From: an uncultured Clostridium sp.
GTDB lineage: Bacteria > Bacillota > Clostridia > TANB77 > CAG-508
NCBI GenBank assembly: GCA_902496295.1
Contig: CABVAF010000005.1
Location: forward strand, 1-64,000
Direction of reading: 5' to 3'
Length of the DNA: 64,000 nt
Both the position numbers and the translations under genes were made by a program. The notes under the pieces are model-generated. The model did not search any database, had not been told where the DNA came from, and was given only the letters and a program-made list of their open reading frames with translations. This document shows, piece after piece, positions 7,638-17,109 of the stretch (its first letter is position 1; each line of letters starts with the position of its first letter).

Positions 7638-9557
7638 TTAATTTATATAACTATAAAAATTTTTTTCTAATATTAACCTAGAATATCTATATTTATAAAA
7701 AATCATTTGTTTTATATTATTTATATATTCTTCGTTTACATCTTCTCCACTAAATTTTTCAGTTCTAGAATTATACCTACCTTTACTTGTAATATAACTT
7801 CTGTCTGAAAATATTACTAATGGTTCACTATCTGAAAATATATCTTTTCCCATAAGTAATCTTGAGTCATAATCTATTCCAAATAAATTTAATATTGTTG
7901 GTAAAACATCAAGAGAACTACTATATTTATTTGAGACTATTTTTTCTTTTTCTGCACTATTATAACAAATAAATGGCATATTAAACTTCTCAAATTCATC
8001 GTCTATATCTTTTTCACTTAATTCTTGCATTTCATCTAATGATAGACCATATGGATAATGATCTCCTATAATTACAATTACTGTATCATCTAACTTTCCA
8101 TTTTCTTCTAATCTTAAGATTAGTTCTTCTAGGGCTTTATCTAATTCTACTTGAGTAGCTAAATAAGATTTTGCTTTATCTGAATATGGTAAATCTTTTA
8201 CTATATTCCAATTTTTCTCTACTATTGCATTACTCTTATCATAATTCATATGACCGCTCATAGTCATATAATATGCGACAAATTTTTCTTGATTAATATA
8301 GTCATCTATTGTTGTTTTTACCATTTCATAATCACTAGATGGCACAATACTGGAATCTATTCTTTTTTCTAAACCATTTCCCATTGCCAAATAACTATCA
8401 TATCCCATAGTTGGAAAATATTTATCCCTTTTGTAGTATCTGTAATTATAATTATGATAAGCAAATGTACTATAGCCTTCTTTTTTTAGCACATTAGCAT
8501 ATGTATATGGAAAAGTTTTTCCTTCAACATTTTCTATACTCCATATTCCTTCAGCTGGTAAAAGAGAGGTGTCTGTTAAGTATTCACCATCTGCTGTACT
8601 TACTGGAAATAATGGAGTATAAAAATTATTAAATATAATTCCTTCGTTTTTTAATTTATATAATGTTGGAGTTATATCTTTTCTAATTGCCATATTGCTG
8701 AATGATTCTGCAACAAATACCACTAAATTTTTATCTTTATATCTACCTGTATATTTATTTTTGTCAGTAGGCTTAACTTTCTTTAAATACTCACAAATTT
8801 CCTTTATTTCTTCGTTATCTGTACTATTTGCTATAATATCCAAGTTAATATCTGAAATGTTATATTCGTCTTTATCTATTAATTTTTCTACTTCATTATC
8901 ATCTTTAAATATATAAAACTCTTTCTCTTTAAAGTTCGTTATCGTTCTCTGAATGTCTAACCTAATTGTAGTAATTAAACCAAATTTCTTAACACTTTCT
9001 TGAGAATTATTCAAATAAAAATATATATTTTTATTTGAATATATATCATTTGATGGAGATGTTATAACAATGGCAACAATTGTACATAAATATAATGAAA
9101 CTAAACTTACTAACTCTATAAAACAATACTTTCTTCTTTTTTTCCTAAAATCTATTAATTTTATACTAAATATAATAGCTATTATAAAAATAACAACAAA
9201 AATAAATATCCATATCCAATTTTTCTGTATAGTTTTAAAAAAGATACTACTAAAAGGAGTAGCTTGTTCTACTCCCTTTAGTATAGAATTTAAAGATAAT
9301 ATATTATTCATTAATTTATAATATACCAAGTATAGTATAAACAATATATTTATTATAGAAATATTTATATAATATATTACCTTATTCATTTTCAATTTAA
9401 AAATATTTGTAAAAAAATCTATAACTATTACTCCTATTAAAGAAAATAACATTATAAGCAATATTGTTCCTACTTTTTTTATTGTAGCTATCGAAAATAT
9501 TATTTCTTCTATTAATATAAATATAATTAAAATTAAAAGCTTATTATATTTTTTCAT
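7638..9557 (-). CDS. LTA synthase-family membrane sulfatase-like protein
   Basis: The 639-residue protein has about five N-terminal membrane helices followed by an extracellular alkaline-phosphatase/sulfatase-fold domain, the plan of lipoteichoic acid synthases that polymerise glycerol phosphate from phosphatidylglycerol. The metal and nucleophile sites can be seen: VAESFSN (Glu), STADGEY (nucleophile Thr) and IGDHYPYG (Asp-His). Length and order match the LtaS family. It lies 15 bases downstream of the Hint-containing pilin-like gene. Family assignment is firm; the exact polymer (teichoic acid or another phosphoglycerol transfer) is not determined. Confidence 0.87.
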   Translation of the reverse strand: MKKYNKLLILIIFILIEEIIFSIATIKKVGTILLIMLFSLIGVIVIDFFTNIFKLKMNKVIYYINISIINILFILYLVYYKLMNNILSLNSILKGVEQATPFSSIFFKTIQKNWIWIFIFVVIFIIAIIFSIKLIDFRKKRRKYCFIELVSLVSLYLCTIVAIVITSPSNDIYSNKNIYFYLNNSQESVKKFGLITTIRLDIQRTITNFKEKEFYIFKDDNEVEKLIDKDEYNISDINLDIIANSTDNEEIKEICEYLKKVKPTDKNKYTGRYKDKNLVVFVAESFSNMAIRKDITPTLYKLKNEGIIFNNFYTPLFPVSTADGEYLTDTSLLPAEGIWSIENVEGKTFPYTYANVLKKEGYSTFAYHNYNYRYYKRDKYFPTMGYDSYLAMGNGLEKRIDSSIVPSSDYEMVKTTIDDYINQEKFVAYYMTMSGHMNYDKSNAIVEKNWNIVKDLPYSDKAKSYLATQVELDKALEELILRLEENGKLDDTVIVIIGDHYPYGLSLDEMQELSEKDIDDEFEKFNMPFICYNSAEKEKIVSNKYSSSLDVLPTILNLFGIDYDSRLLMGKDIFSDSEPLVIFSDRSYITSKGRYNSRTEKFSGEDVNEEYINNIKQMIFYKYRYSRLILEKNFYSYIN

Positions 9558-9572
9558 ATTTTTTCCTTATTT

Positions 9573-10798
9573 TTATTCCCAACTTTCATCTGGATGATTT
9601 GAACCAGCATTATGAACCAATATCTCATATTTAGTAACTAGATAATTATGATTTCCATCAACTGTTAGATTATATATTGGTACTTTATTTAAATTAGTCT
9701 TATGTTCTATATGACTTATTACCATTTCTTCTCCTTTAGAAACCAATCTGTCACCTTCTACTAAATTATATGCTCTTACCCAACCTTTATCTACTATATA
9801 GAACTGATGTCTTGGAGTAGCTCTAACAATTTCATCATTAATTGTTAATTCAAACATTTCTGTGGTTACCCCTTCATATTTATCTTTTACTGTCTTTAGC
9901 TCTCTTTGATTATTATCTAAATTAATTGTATATACTTTATCACCAATATTTATATCTTCTATATTTTTCATTCCATTCTCAGTCAAAACCTCTGTTCCAG
10001 CAGCAAAACATAAAGTTCCTACACTTTTAGTTACACTTCCAATGTTTCCTGCATTATCCTTTATTTCAACTTTCACATTATATGTTTGATAAAATGATAA
10101 ATTTTCTATATCATAACTGCGATTTACTCCCGTATACACTAAATTATATGTCTCTTCTTCTTGTAGTTTTATATAATATGATATCTCTGATGGTACACTT
10201 ATGCCACTCATTTCATCACTTTCATCTGTAACATTTACCACCATATGTGCCGAGCCTCCTGTTTCTCCTGTAATTCCTGATATTTTAAATGTTGGAGCTA
10301 TTGTATCCCTCTTTATTTGGTATTCTTCTGTTGTTTCTGAATAATTATTATTTTTATCAGTTGCCCTAAATATATATGTTTTATCTTGGTCTTTATCAAT
10401 AGTAATTGTTGTATTACAGTTTTGCCAACTACTTCCTCCATTATCACTATATTGATATTGCACTCCCTCAACATTTCCAGATAATTGAATTATTATATTT
10501 TCATTTGTCCACATTCCTGGTGTATATCCATTTAAATTCACCGTAGGCTTTACCAACTTTATTGGTTCTTCCCCTATGCTATTTAACACATTGTCTAAAT
10601 CAGCATATAAATCATTTAATTCAGCTTGCTCATTTACTACAGCTTTATTTATTTTTTCTGCTGCTTCCTGAGCTTTTTTTATTATTCCATTCTCACTAAA
10701 CACCAAGCTTATTGTTGTTCCTGCTAATATTAATAAAACCACTATTGTTACAACTAGTGCTATTAAAGTAATACCATTTTGCTTTTTCCTTTTTTCAT
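9573..10798 (-). CDS. pilin-like protein with Ig-like region and C-terminal Hint domain; leader out of frame
   Basis: From GGT at 10775 the product reads GITLIALVVTIVVLLILAG plus the shared SENGII amphipathic helix. About 180 residues of Ig/Fn3-like beta repeats follow (DNGGSSWQN, YIFRATDKNNNYS, VEIKDNAGN). From Cys-245 of the TTG-initiated reading there is a Hint (intein/hedgehog) domain: CFAAGTEVLTENG, TPRHQFY, WVRAYNLVEGD, and VPIYNLTVDGNHNYLV ending in VHNA. This is the pretoxin-Hint pattern of polymorphic toxins, but only about ten residues follow HNA, so no toxin is attached. The ATG at 10798 is out of frame; one more A in the A6 run behind it would give MKKRKKQNGITLIA. Self-cleavage at Cys-245 and the Asn is expected from the family, not shown. 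Confidence 0.72.
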
Positions 10799-10855
10799 AA
10801 TTTCTTTGTATATTTTTTCTAGCTACCTCTCTTTCTTACTTTTGGTACACAAAAA

Positions 10856-10884
10856 TGACAGACTATTTTATTTTTAGTCTGCCA
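10856..10884 (-). terminator. terminator between eno and the Hint-pilin gene
   Basis: TGACAGACTA and TAGTCTGCCA arms surround an A/T loop. On the minus strand the hairpin is followed by CATTTTTGTG. It lies downstream of eno and would separate the glycolytic transcript from the pilin-like gene. Confidence 0.6.
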
Positions 10885-10918
10885 AATATCATTTATTTAT
10901 CCTTTTATTTTGGTGTTG

Positions 10919-10978
10919 GAAATTTTGATCTGTCCCCAATTTCTGAAATCGAGAAATTTTGACCTGTCCCTAATTTCT
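10919..10978. repeat. two direct copies of a 26-base GACCTGTCCC repeat at the end of eno
   Basis: Copies at 10919-10944 and 10953-10978 differ at two positions. Each begins GAAATTTTGA, has a core (T/C)CTGTCCC and ends AATTTCT. The same core in the opposite orientation occurs between gap and pgk (16993-17052), and a fragment occurs at 18326-18335. The second copy overlaps the last codons and the stop of eno. Short GGGGACAG-type dispersed repeats of this kind are common in bacterial intergenic regions; mobilisation by a RAYT-like enzyme is possible, but none is in the window. Confidence 0.6.
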
Positions 10979-12268
10979 AATTTTGCCATTAAATACTGCT
11001 ACTTCACCTAATTCGTCTTCAATGTTTAATAGTCTGTTGTATTTTGCAACACGGTCTGTTCTACATGGTGCACCTGTTTTTATTTGTCCAGCATTTGTAG
11101 CTACTGCAACATCTGCAAGTGTAGTATCTTCTGTTTCACCACTTCTGTGTGATACAACTGCTGTGTATCCATTTCTCTTAGCTAATTCTATTGCATCTAA
11201 TGTTTCTGTTAATGTTCCTATTTGGTTTAATTTTATTAATATGCTGTTAGCTGTTTTGTTATCAATTCCTTTTTGTAGTCTTTTTATATTTGTAACAAAT
11301 AGGTCATCTCCAACAAGTTGAACTTTGTCTCCAACTTTTTCTGTTAGAGTTTTCCAAGATTCCCAATCTTCTTCTGCTAGTCCGTCTTCTACAGATATTA
11401 TTGGATATTTATTTACTAAGTCTACAATATAGTCTACCATTTCTTCTTTGCTTAAGAATTTATCTATTTTCCAGAAATAGTATCCGTCTTTTCCTATTTT
11501 CTTAGCTTCATCATACATTTCTGTTGAAGCTAAGTCTAATGCTAAGCATACATCTTTTCCTGGCTCATATCCTGCTTTTTTAATTGCTTCTAATATAATT
11601 TGTATAGCTTCTTCTTCTCCAGAAACATTTGGTGCAAATCCACCTTCGTCTCCTACTGCTGTTGAGTATCCTTTAGCTTTTAATACTTTCTTTAAGTTAT
11701 GGTATACAGAAACTCCCATTTCCATACATTCTGTAAATGTTTTTGCTCCAACAGGCATAACCATAAATTCTTGTATACTTAAACTACTGTCAGCATGTTT
11801 TCCACCATTCATTATGTTCATCATTGGAACTGGTAATTGTTTTGCATTTACTCCTCCAATGTAGTTATATAAACTCATTCCTAAAGAATTTGCAGCAGCT
11901 TTTGCAACGGCTAAAGATACTCCAAGCATTGCATTTGCTCCAAGTTTTCCTTTATTCTCTGTTCCGTCTAATTCTATCATTGTTTTATCTATTAAAGCTT
12001 GCTCATAAACGTTCATTCCTTCTAATTCTTTTGCAATTTTTTTGTTAACGTTTTCTACAGCTTGTAAAACACCTTTTCCCATGTATCTTTCTTGGTCTCC
12101 ATCTCTTAGTTCAACAGCTTCAAAGCTTCCTGTTGATGCTCCAGATGGAACCATAGCTACTCCTGAAAATCCTCCTTCTGTAACTACTTCTACTTGTACT
12201 GTTGGATTTCCTCTTGAGTCTAATACCTCTAATGCTTTTACTGTTTCAATTCCTAAAAAATCTTTCAT
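10970..12268 (-). CDS. eno: enolase
   Basis: Enolase interconverts 2-phosphoglycerate and phosphoenolpyruvate. The 432-residue protein is full length. It shows SRGNPTVQVEV, the SGASTG loop, GDEGGFAP, the metal ligands in ALDLASTE, SVEDGLAEEDW and VGDDLFVTN, and the C-terminal SHRSGETEDTT and KTGAPCRTDR blocks. It is the last gene of the glycolytic block, preceded by a 155-base AT-rich gap that may hold its own promoter. The final residues (KIRN) and the TAG are encoded by the 26-base dispersed repeat, so the normal 3' end was probably replaced. Confidence 0.98.
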   Translation of the reverse strand: MKDFLGIETVKALEVLDSRGNPTVQVEVVTEGGFSGVAMVPSGASTGSFEAVELRDGDQERYMGKGVLQAVENVNKKIAKELEGMNVYEQALIDKTMIELDGTENKGKLGANAMLGVSLAVAKAAANSLGMSLYNYIGGVNAKQLPVPMMNIMNGGKHADSSLSIQEFMVMPVGAKTFTECMEMGVSVYHNLKKVLKAKGYSTAVGDEGGFAPNVSGEEEAIQIILEAIKKAGYEPGKDVCLALDLASTEMYDEAKKIGKDGYYFWKIDKFLSKEEMVDYIVDLVNKYPIISVEDGLAEEDWESWKTLTEKVGDKVQLVGDDLFVTNIKRLQKGIDNKTANSILIKLNQIGTLTETLDAIELAKRNGYTAVVSHRSGETEDTTLADVAVATNAGQIKTGAPCRTDRVAKYNRLLNIEDELGEVAVFNGKIRN

Positions 12269-12423
12269 TTTAAAACCTCCTAAAATTTTGTGTTTATTTA
12301 TTATTAATATAAGCTATTTAAATTTATAGTTTATATTATTTTTATGATTATAATAAGCTTGTAAATTAATGTATATTACATTAACTTTATATTATTTATG
12401 TTTTAATATTTGACTAGTTCTTA

Positions 12424-13281
12424 TTATTTTTTTGCTATAATTTGACTTTTTATAGCATGTTGCTGTTCTTCTATTTGGTCTATATATGTTTTTTTCTTTT
12501 TTACAGTTTCTTTTGGTGTTTCTTCATTTTTATACTTTGCAGATTTCATTTTTTTATTTATATCTTTCCTTTTGCCAAGATTATATGTTTTAGACTCGTT
12601 TCTTTTTCCATATTCATGCCTACTCCTCTCATCTATTCTACCAAATTCATCATTTATAATTTGGTCTCCTATATCTTGGTCACTTTCAGAAATATACATT
12701 TCCTTTTCCTTCCTATACTTTACAACATTAATGTTGTGATTTTTGTATATTGGTTCAGAGTATATTTCTTTTTTTATTTCATAATCTTCTGATAAGTACT
12801 TATTTATTATATTTCTTTCTGCTTTGCTAAAACTTTCCAAAGGCTTATTTAAATTTTCATAAACCCATATTATATGTCTATCTGAATTTGAATATTCTGA
12901 ATGTAACAAATCTTCATAACTATATTCAACTGTAAATTTAAAATTTTCTATTTTGATTGTTAAATTTGACCACAGTTCTTGTTGTGGTTTTCTAGATAGT
13001 CTTCTAAGTTCTTTTATTGAGTTATATAACTCTTCTACTAACTTAAGATACATTTCCTCATCCAAACTAAATTTGCTTGGAATTTCATATACATTTACTG
13101 GATTTTTCTTAAGTATTCCCTTGGGATAATAATAAAAATATAACTCTCCAGTTTGTAAATTATTTATTTGGTTTATTATAGATGCATATAAATATATCTT
13201 ATCCCATTTTTCCGGAATCATATAGAAAAGTTGTCTTTGTATTTTAGCATATTCCAATTTTATACTAGGACTGGAAAGCAA
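12424..13281 (-). CDS. YezG/DUF600-like immunity-type protein with long charged tail
   Basis: Residues about 10-150 resemble the YezG/DUF600 family: a MIPEKWDKIYLYA opening, then YFYYYP, PQQELWSNLTIKIE and HIIWVYENLN. YezG in Bacillus is the immunity protein for an LXG-type toxin. The last about 120 residues are a Lys/Glu/Arg-rich tail not typical of the family. The likely start is TTG at 13281, 16 bases after the gpmI stop, with AGAGGGG upstream. The gene sits inside the glycolytic run between gpmI and eno and has no toxin partner nearby. The family call is moderate, and immunity function is inference. Confidence 0.6.
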   Translation of the reverse strand: MLSSPSIKLEYAKIQRQLFYMIPEKWDKIYLYASIINQINNLQTGELYFYYYPKGILKKNPVNVYEIPSKFSLDEEMYLKLVEELYNSIKELRRLSRKPQQELWSNLTIKIENFKFTVEYSYEDLLHSEYSNSDRHIIWVYENLNKPLESFSKAERNIINKYLSEDYEIKKEIYSEPIYKNHNINVVKYRKEKEMYISESDQDIGDQIINDEFGRIDERSRHEYGKRNESKTYNLGKRKDINKKMKSAKYKNEETPKETVKKKKTYIDQIEEQQHAIKSQIIAKK

Positions 13282-13296
13282 TAAAAATCATCCCCT

Positions 13297-14826
13297 CTAT
13301 TTCTCTATTAAGCTTTCTCCTGTCATTTCTTGTGGTTTTTCTAATTCCATAATATCTAACATTGTAGGCGCTAAATCTGCAAGTTTTCCTTCTTTTAGTT
13401 TTACTCCTTCTAATCCTACTAAAATTAAAGGTACTGGATTTGTTGTATGTGCAGTTTGTGGTTCTCCTGTTTTATAGTCTATCATTTGCTCTGCATTTCC
13501 ATGGTCTGCTGTTATAATTAATACTCCATTTTGTTTTTCTATTGCCTCTACAACCCTTCCAACACATCCATCTATTGTTTCAACAGCTTTTACAGCAGCT
13601 TCTAAGCTACCTGTATGTCCTACCATGTCTGGGTTAGCATAATTTAATATTATGCTGTCATACTTTCCAGAATTAATCGCTTCTACCACTTTATCTGTTA
13701 CTTCTAAAGCACTCATTTCTGGTTTTAAGTCATATGTTTCTACTTTAGGTGATGGTACTAAAACTCTATCTTCACCATCGTATTCTTTTTCTTCTCCTCC
13801 ATTAAAGAAGAAAGTAACATGTGCATATTTTTCTGTTTCTGCAATTCTTAATTGCCTTAACCCATTTTTACTAATATATTCTCCAAATGTATTTACTAAA
13901 CTTTCTGGTTTAAAAGCTATTTTTACATTTGGCATAGTTTCGTCATATTGTGTAAAGCAAACAAAAAATAAATTCATTTTCTTAGTTTCGAACTCGTTAA
14001 AGTCTTTGTCTACTAAAGTTCTTGTTATTTCTCTTGCTCTATCTGGTCTAAAATTAAAGAATATTACAGAATCGTTATCTTCTATTTTAGCAACAGGTGT
14101 GTCTCCATTACAAATAACTGTAGGTTTAACAAATTCGTCAAATACTTCTTTTTGATATGATGCTTCAATTGCACCTAATGCTGATGATGCTTCTTCTCCT
14201 ATGCCATTTACCATTGCATCATATGCTTCTTGTATACGATTCCATCTTTTATCTCTGTCCATTGCATAAAATCTACCTTCAATAGTAGCAATTTTTCCTA
14301 CGCCTTTTTCTTTCATTTTTTCTTCTAATTTAGCAATGTAACTTTCTCCAGATGTTGGTGGTGTGTCTCTTCCGTCCATAAAACAATGTACATATACATC
14401 TTCAAAATCTTTTCTTTTTGCAAGTTCAAGTATTGCAAAAAGATGTCTCATATGGCTGTGTACTCCACCATCTGAAAGTAGTCCCATAATATGAAGTTTT
14501 GAATTATTTTTCTTACAATTTTCTATTGCCTCTGAAAATTCTTTTATGCTAAAGAAATCTCCATCTGCAATTGACTTTGTAATTCTTGTTAAATCTTGGT
14601 AAACAATTCTTCCTGCACCAATGTTTGTATGTCCTACTTCTGAATTTCCCATTTGTCCTTCTGGAAGCCCTACATCTAATCCACTAGTATGAATTATTGT
14701 TGTAGGCCATGTTTTCTTTAGTTTATCTATATTAGGTGTATTTGCAACTGCTATGGCATTTCCTTTTTCATTTGGATTAATTCCAAATCCATCTAATATC
14801 ATTAACATAACTGGTTTTCTATTCAT
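13297..14826 (-). CDS. gpmI: 2,3-bisphosphoglycerate-independent phosphoglycerate mutase
   Basis: This manganese enzyme interconverts 3- and 2-phosphoglycerate through a phosphoserine. The 509-residue protein shows MLILDGFG, GNSEVGHTNIGAGR with the nucleophile Ser, the HCFMDGRDTPP and ATIEGRFYAMDRD blocks, NFRPDRARE and ITADHGNAEQM. It lies 40 bases after tpiA and is clearly cotranscribed with it. The downstream gene is the YezG-like protein. Confidence 0.98.
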   Translation of the reverse strand: MNRKPVMLMILDGFGINPNEKGNAIAVANTPNIDKLKKTWPTTIIHTSGLDVGLPEGQMGNSEVGHTNIGAGRIVYQDLTRITKSIADGDFFSIKEFSEAIENCKKNNSKLHIMGLLSDGGVHSHMRHLFAILELAKRKDFEDVYVHCFMDGRDTPPTSGESYIAKLEEKMKEKGVGKIATIEGRFYAMDRDKRWNRIQEAYDAMVNGIGEEASSALGAIEASYQKEVFDEFVKPTVICNGDTPVAKIEDNDSVIFFNFRPDRAREITRTLVDKDFNEFETKKMNLFFVCFTQYDETMPNVKIAFKPESLVNTFGEYISKNGLRQLRIAETEKYAHVTFFFNGGEEKEYDGEDRVLVPSPKVETYDLKPEMSALEVTDKVVEAINSGKYDSIILNYANPDMVGHTGSLEAAVKAVETIDGCVGRVVEAIEKQNGVLIITADHGNAEQMIDYKTGEPQTAHTTNPVPLILVGLEGVKLKEGKLADLAPTMLDIMELEKPQEMTGESLIEK

Positions 14827-14866
14827 ATATTGTCTCTCCCCATTCTATATTAATACTTTTAGATAA

Positions 14867-15619
14867 TTATTTATTGTAATTTACAATATTCGCAAACTCT
14901 TCTACTTTTAAGCTTGCTCCTCCTACTAAACCGCCATCTATATCTGAAGTATTAAATAATTCTTTTGCGTTTGAAGCTTTTACACTTCCGCCATATTGTA
15001 TTATAACCTTATCTGCTACGTTTTGTCCATAGTTTTTGGCAATTTCATTTCTTATAGATTTTATAGAATTATTTGCATCTTCTGCTGTGGCAGTTTTTCC
15101 TGTGCCTATTGCCCATATTGGCTCATACGCTATAATTGTATTTTGAACTTGCTCTTCTGTTAGTCCATCTAAAGCAAGTTTTGTTTGAGATGTAATAATT
15201 TCTTCTGTCTTTCCTGCTTCTCTTTGCTCTAGTGTTTCTCCTACACATACAATTGGTTTAAGTTCATTTTCAAAAGCTGCTTTTACTTTTTTGTTTACAG
15301 TTTCATCTGTCTCGTTAAAATACTGTCTTCTTTCAGAGTGCCCAATTATAACATATTCAACACCTATACATTTTAGCATTTTTCCCGAAACTTCTCCTGT
15401 ATATGCACCACTTTCTTCCCAGTACATATTTTGTGCTCCTATTTTTATATTAGTATTCTGTGCAGTAAGTAAACTATAAAATAAATCTGTATATGGAACA
15501 CACAAAACAACTTCTGCTTCTGAGTCTTTTACTAATGGTGCTATTCCTTCGATAAATGTTATTGCTTCATTTGGAAGCATGTTCATTTTCCAATTTCCCG
15601 CTATTACTTTTCTTCTCAA
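14867..15619 (-). CDS. tpiA: triosephosphate isomerase
   Basis: The enzyme interconverts dihydroxyacetone phosphate and glyceraldehyde-3-phosphate. The 250-residue protein has GNWKMN at the start, the active-site His in IGHSERR, the catalytic Glu in AYEPIWAIGTGKTA (loop 6 included) and the phosphate-binding GGSVKASNA. Length is normal. It follows pgk after 154 bases and precedes gpmI. Confidence 0.98.
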   Translation of the reverse strand: MRRKVIAGNWKMNMLPNEAITFIEGIAPLVKDSEAEVVLCVPYTDLFYSLLTAQNTNIKIGAQNMYWEESGAYTGEVSGKMLKCIGVEYVIIGHSERRQYFNETDETVNKKVKAAFENELKPIVCVGETLEQREAGKTEEIITSQTKLALDGLTEEQVQNTIIAYEPIWAIGTGKTATAEDANNSIKSIRNEIAKNYGQNVADKVIIQYGGSVKASNAKELFNTSDIDGGLVGGASLKVEEFANIVNYNK

Positions 15620-15773
15620 TTTAAATTTCGCATAATTAAAATATAATATTAGAGTTAGATATTAGGTATTAAATTTTAAATATTCTAATTATGCTCTCCT
15701 TTCTAAAAAATATTTGGCTTTATTAAATTTTTTATTTAGTTCTTTATTTAGTTCACAACTTTTATTTTATATT

Positions 15774-16979
15774 TTATTTATTGTTTAGGCAAGCTATTCC
15801 TGGAAGTTCTTTTCCTTCTAAAAATTCAAGTGAAGCTCCTCCACCTGTTGAAATATAAATATTTTCAAATGTTGTGTTTGACTCTTTTTGAATTTTCTTT
15901 ACAGCTGCTGCTGAATCTCCTCCACCTATTATGCATTTTGCACTACTATTTGCAATGGCTTTTGCTATTTTTTCTGTTCCTATTCTATAGTTGTCAAATT
16001 CGTTAACTCCTAAAGGTCCATTCCATACAATAGTTTTTGCATCTTTTAGTTCTTCTTCAAACATCTCTTGTGTTTTTGGTCCTATATCTAATATTTCCCA
16101 ACCTGCTGGAACTCCATCTTTTATATCTATAAATTTATTATCTGCATCATTTGAAAAATCGTTTGCAATATGGCTATCGACTGGTAAAACAAGTTTTACA
16201 TTTTTCTCTTCTGCTAATTTTAATATTCTATTTGCTTCGTCTAACTTGTCGTCTTCACATTTAGACTCTCCTATTTCATAACCCATTGCTTTAAAAAATG
16301 TGCAAGCCATTGCTCCACCTATTAAAATTTTGTCTACTTTGGTAAGTAAATTTTCTATTACTCCAATTTTGTCTGAAACTTTAAGTCCTCCCAAAATAGA
16401 AACAAATGGTCTTTCTGGATTAGAAATTGCACTACTTAACTCGCTTACTTCTTTTTCCATTAAGTAACCAGCAACTGCTGTATCTACAAAATGAGAAATT
16501 CCTTCTGTTGAGCCATGTGCTCTGTGAGCTGTTCCAAAAGCATCATTTACATATATTCCATCTGTTAGTTCTGCTAAAGATTTACTAAAGTCTGGGGCAT
16601 TTTTTTCTTCTCTTTCATCAAATCTAACATTTTCTAGTAAAACAACATCTCCATCTTGCATTTTACTTGTAAGCTCTTTTGCACTTTCTCCTATAATGTC
16701 ATTTGCAAGTTTTACTTCTTTATTTAAAAGCTCTGATAATCTTTTAGCAACAGGTGCTAAAGAAAAATCTGGATTTACCTTTCCCTTTGGTCTACCCAAG
16801 TGAGAACATAAAATAACTTTAGCTCCAAGTTCCATTAAGTACTTAATTGTTGGAAGTGCTGCAACTATTCTGTTATCACTTGTAATATTCTTGTTTTCAT
16901 CTAAAGGCACATTAAAGTCGCATCTTACTAGCACTTTCTTTCCATTTACCTCTATATCTTCTATTGTTTTTTTATTCAT
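15774..16979 (-). CDS. pgk: phosphoglycerate kinase
   Basis: Phosphoglycerate kinase makes ATP from 1,3-bisphosphoglycerate. The 401-residue protein has RCDFNVPLD, SHLGRPKG, the hinge region with FVSILGGLKVSDKIG, and the nucleotide-binding IIGGGDSAAAVKK and STGGGASLEFLEG. An AGGAGGG-type site precedes the ATG. The gap between it and gap is occupied by two copies of the dispersed GGGACAGG repeat and an inverted repeat. Confidence 0.98.
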   Translation of the reverse strand: MNKKTIEDIEVNGKKVLVRCDFNVPLDENKNITSDNRIVAALPTIKYLMELGAKVILCSHLGRPKGKVNPDFSLAPVAKRLSELLNKEVKLANDIIGESAKELTSKMQDGDVVLLENVRFDEREEKNAPDFSKSLAELTDGIYVNDAFGTAHRAHGSTEGISHFVDTAVAGYLMEKEVSELSSAISNPERPFVSILGGLKVSDKIGVIENLLTKVDKILIGGAMACTFFKAMGYEIGESKCEDDKLDEANRILKLAEEKNVKLVLPVDSHIANDFSNDADNKFIDIKDGVPAGWEILDIGPKTQEMFEEELKDAKTIVWNGPLGVNEFDNYRIGTEKIAKAIANSSAKCIIGGGDSAAAVKKIQKESNTTFENIYISTGGGASLEFLEGKELPGIACLNNK

Positions 16980-16992
16980 AAAACCCTCCTTG

Positions 16993-17052
16993 GAAATTAG
17001 GGACAGGTCCCAATTTCTATAATTCAGAAATTAGGGACAGGTCTCTTATTTT
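16993..17052. repeat. two direct copies of the GGGACAGG repeat between gap and pgk
   Basis: GAAATTAGGGACAGGTC occurs at 16993-17009 and again at 17027-17043, each followed by a diverging tail. The core is the reverse complement of the repeat at the end of eno (10953-10978). The four copies thus bracket pgk, tpiA, gpmI, the YezG-like gene and eno in inverted orientation. Confidence 0.6.
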
Positions 17053-17064
17053 GTATAATTATTA

Positions 17065-17100
17065 TTTTGACCATTAAGTATAATAACCTAATGGTCAAAA
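17065..17100. repeat. inverted repeat after gap
   Basis: TTTTGACCATTA and TAATGGTCAAAA form a perfect 12-base inverted repeat with a 12-base loop, ten bases after the gap stop. On the minus strand it is followed by AATAATAAT rather than a T-run. It is therefore more likely an mRNA-stabilising or attenuating hairpin between gap and pgk than a full terminator. Confidence 0.5.
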
Positions 17101-17109
17101 AAGTGTTTT

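Noticed and set aside
17065..17100. Full intrinsic terminator between gap and pgk
   Set aside because: The stem is perfect, but no T-run follows on the transcribed strand, so it is listed as an inverted repeat only.
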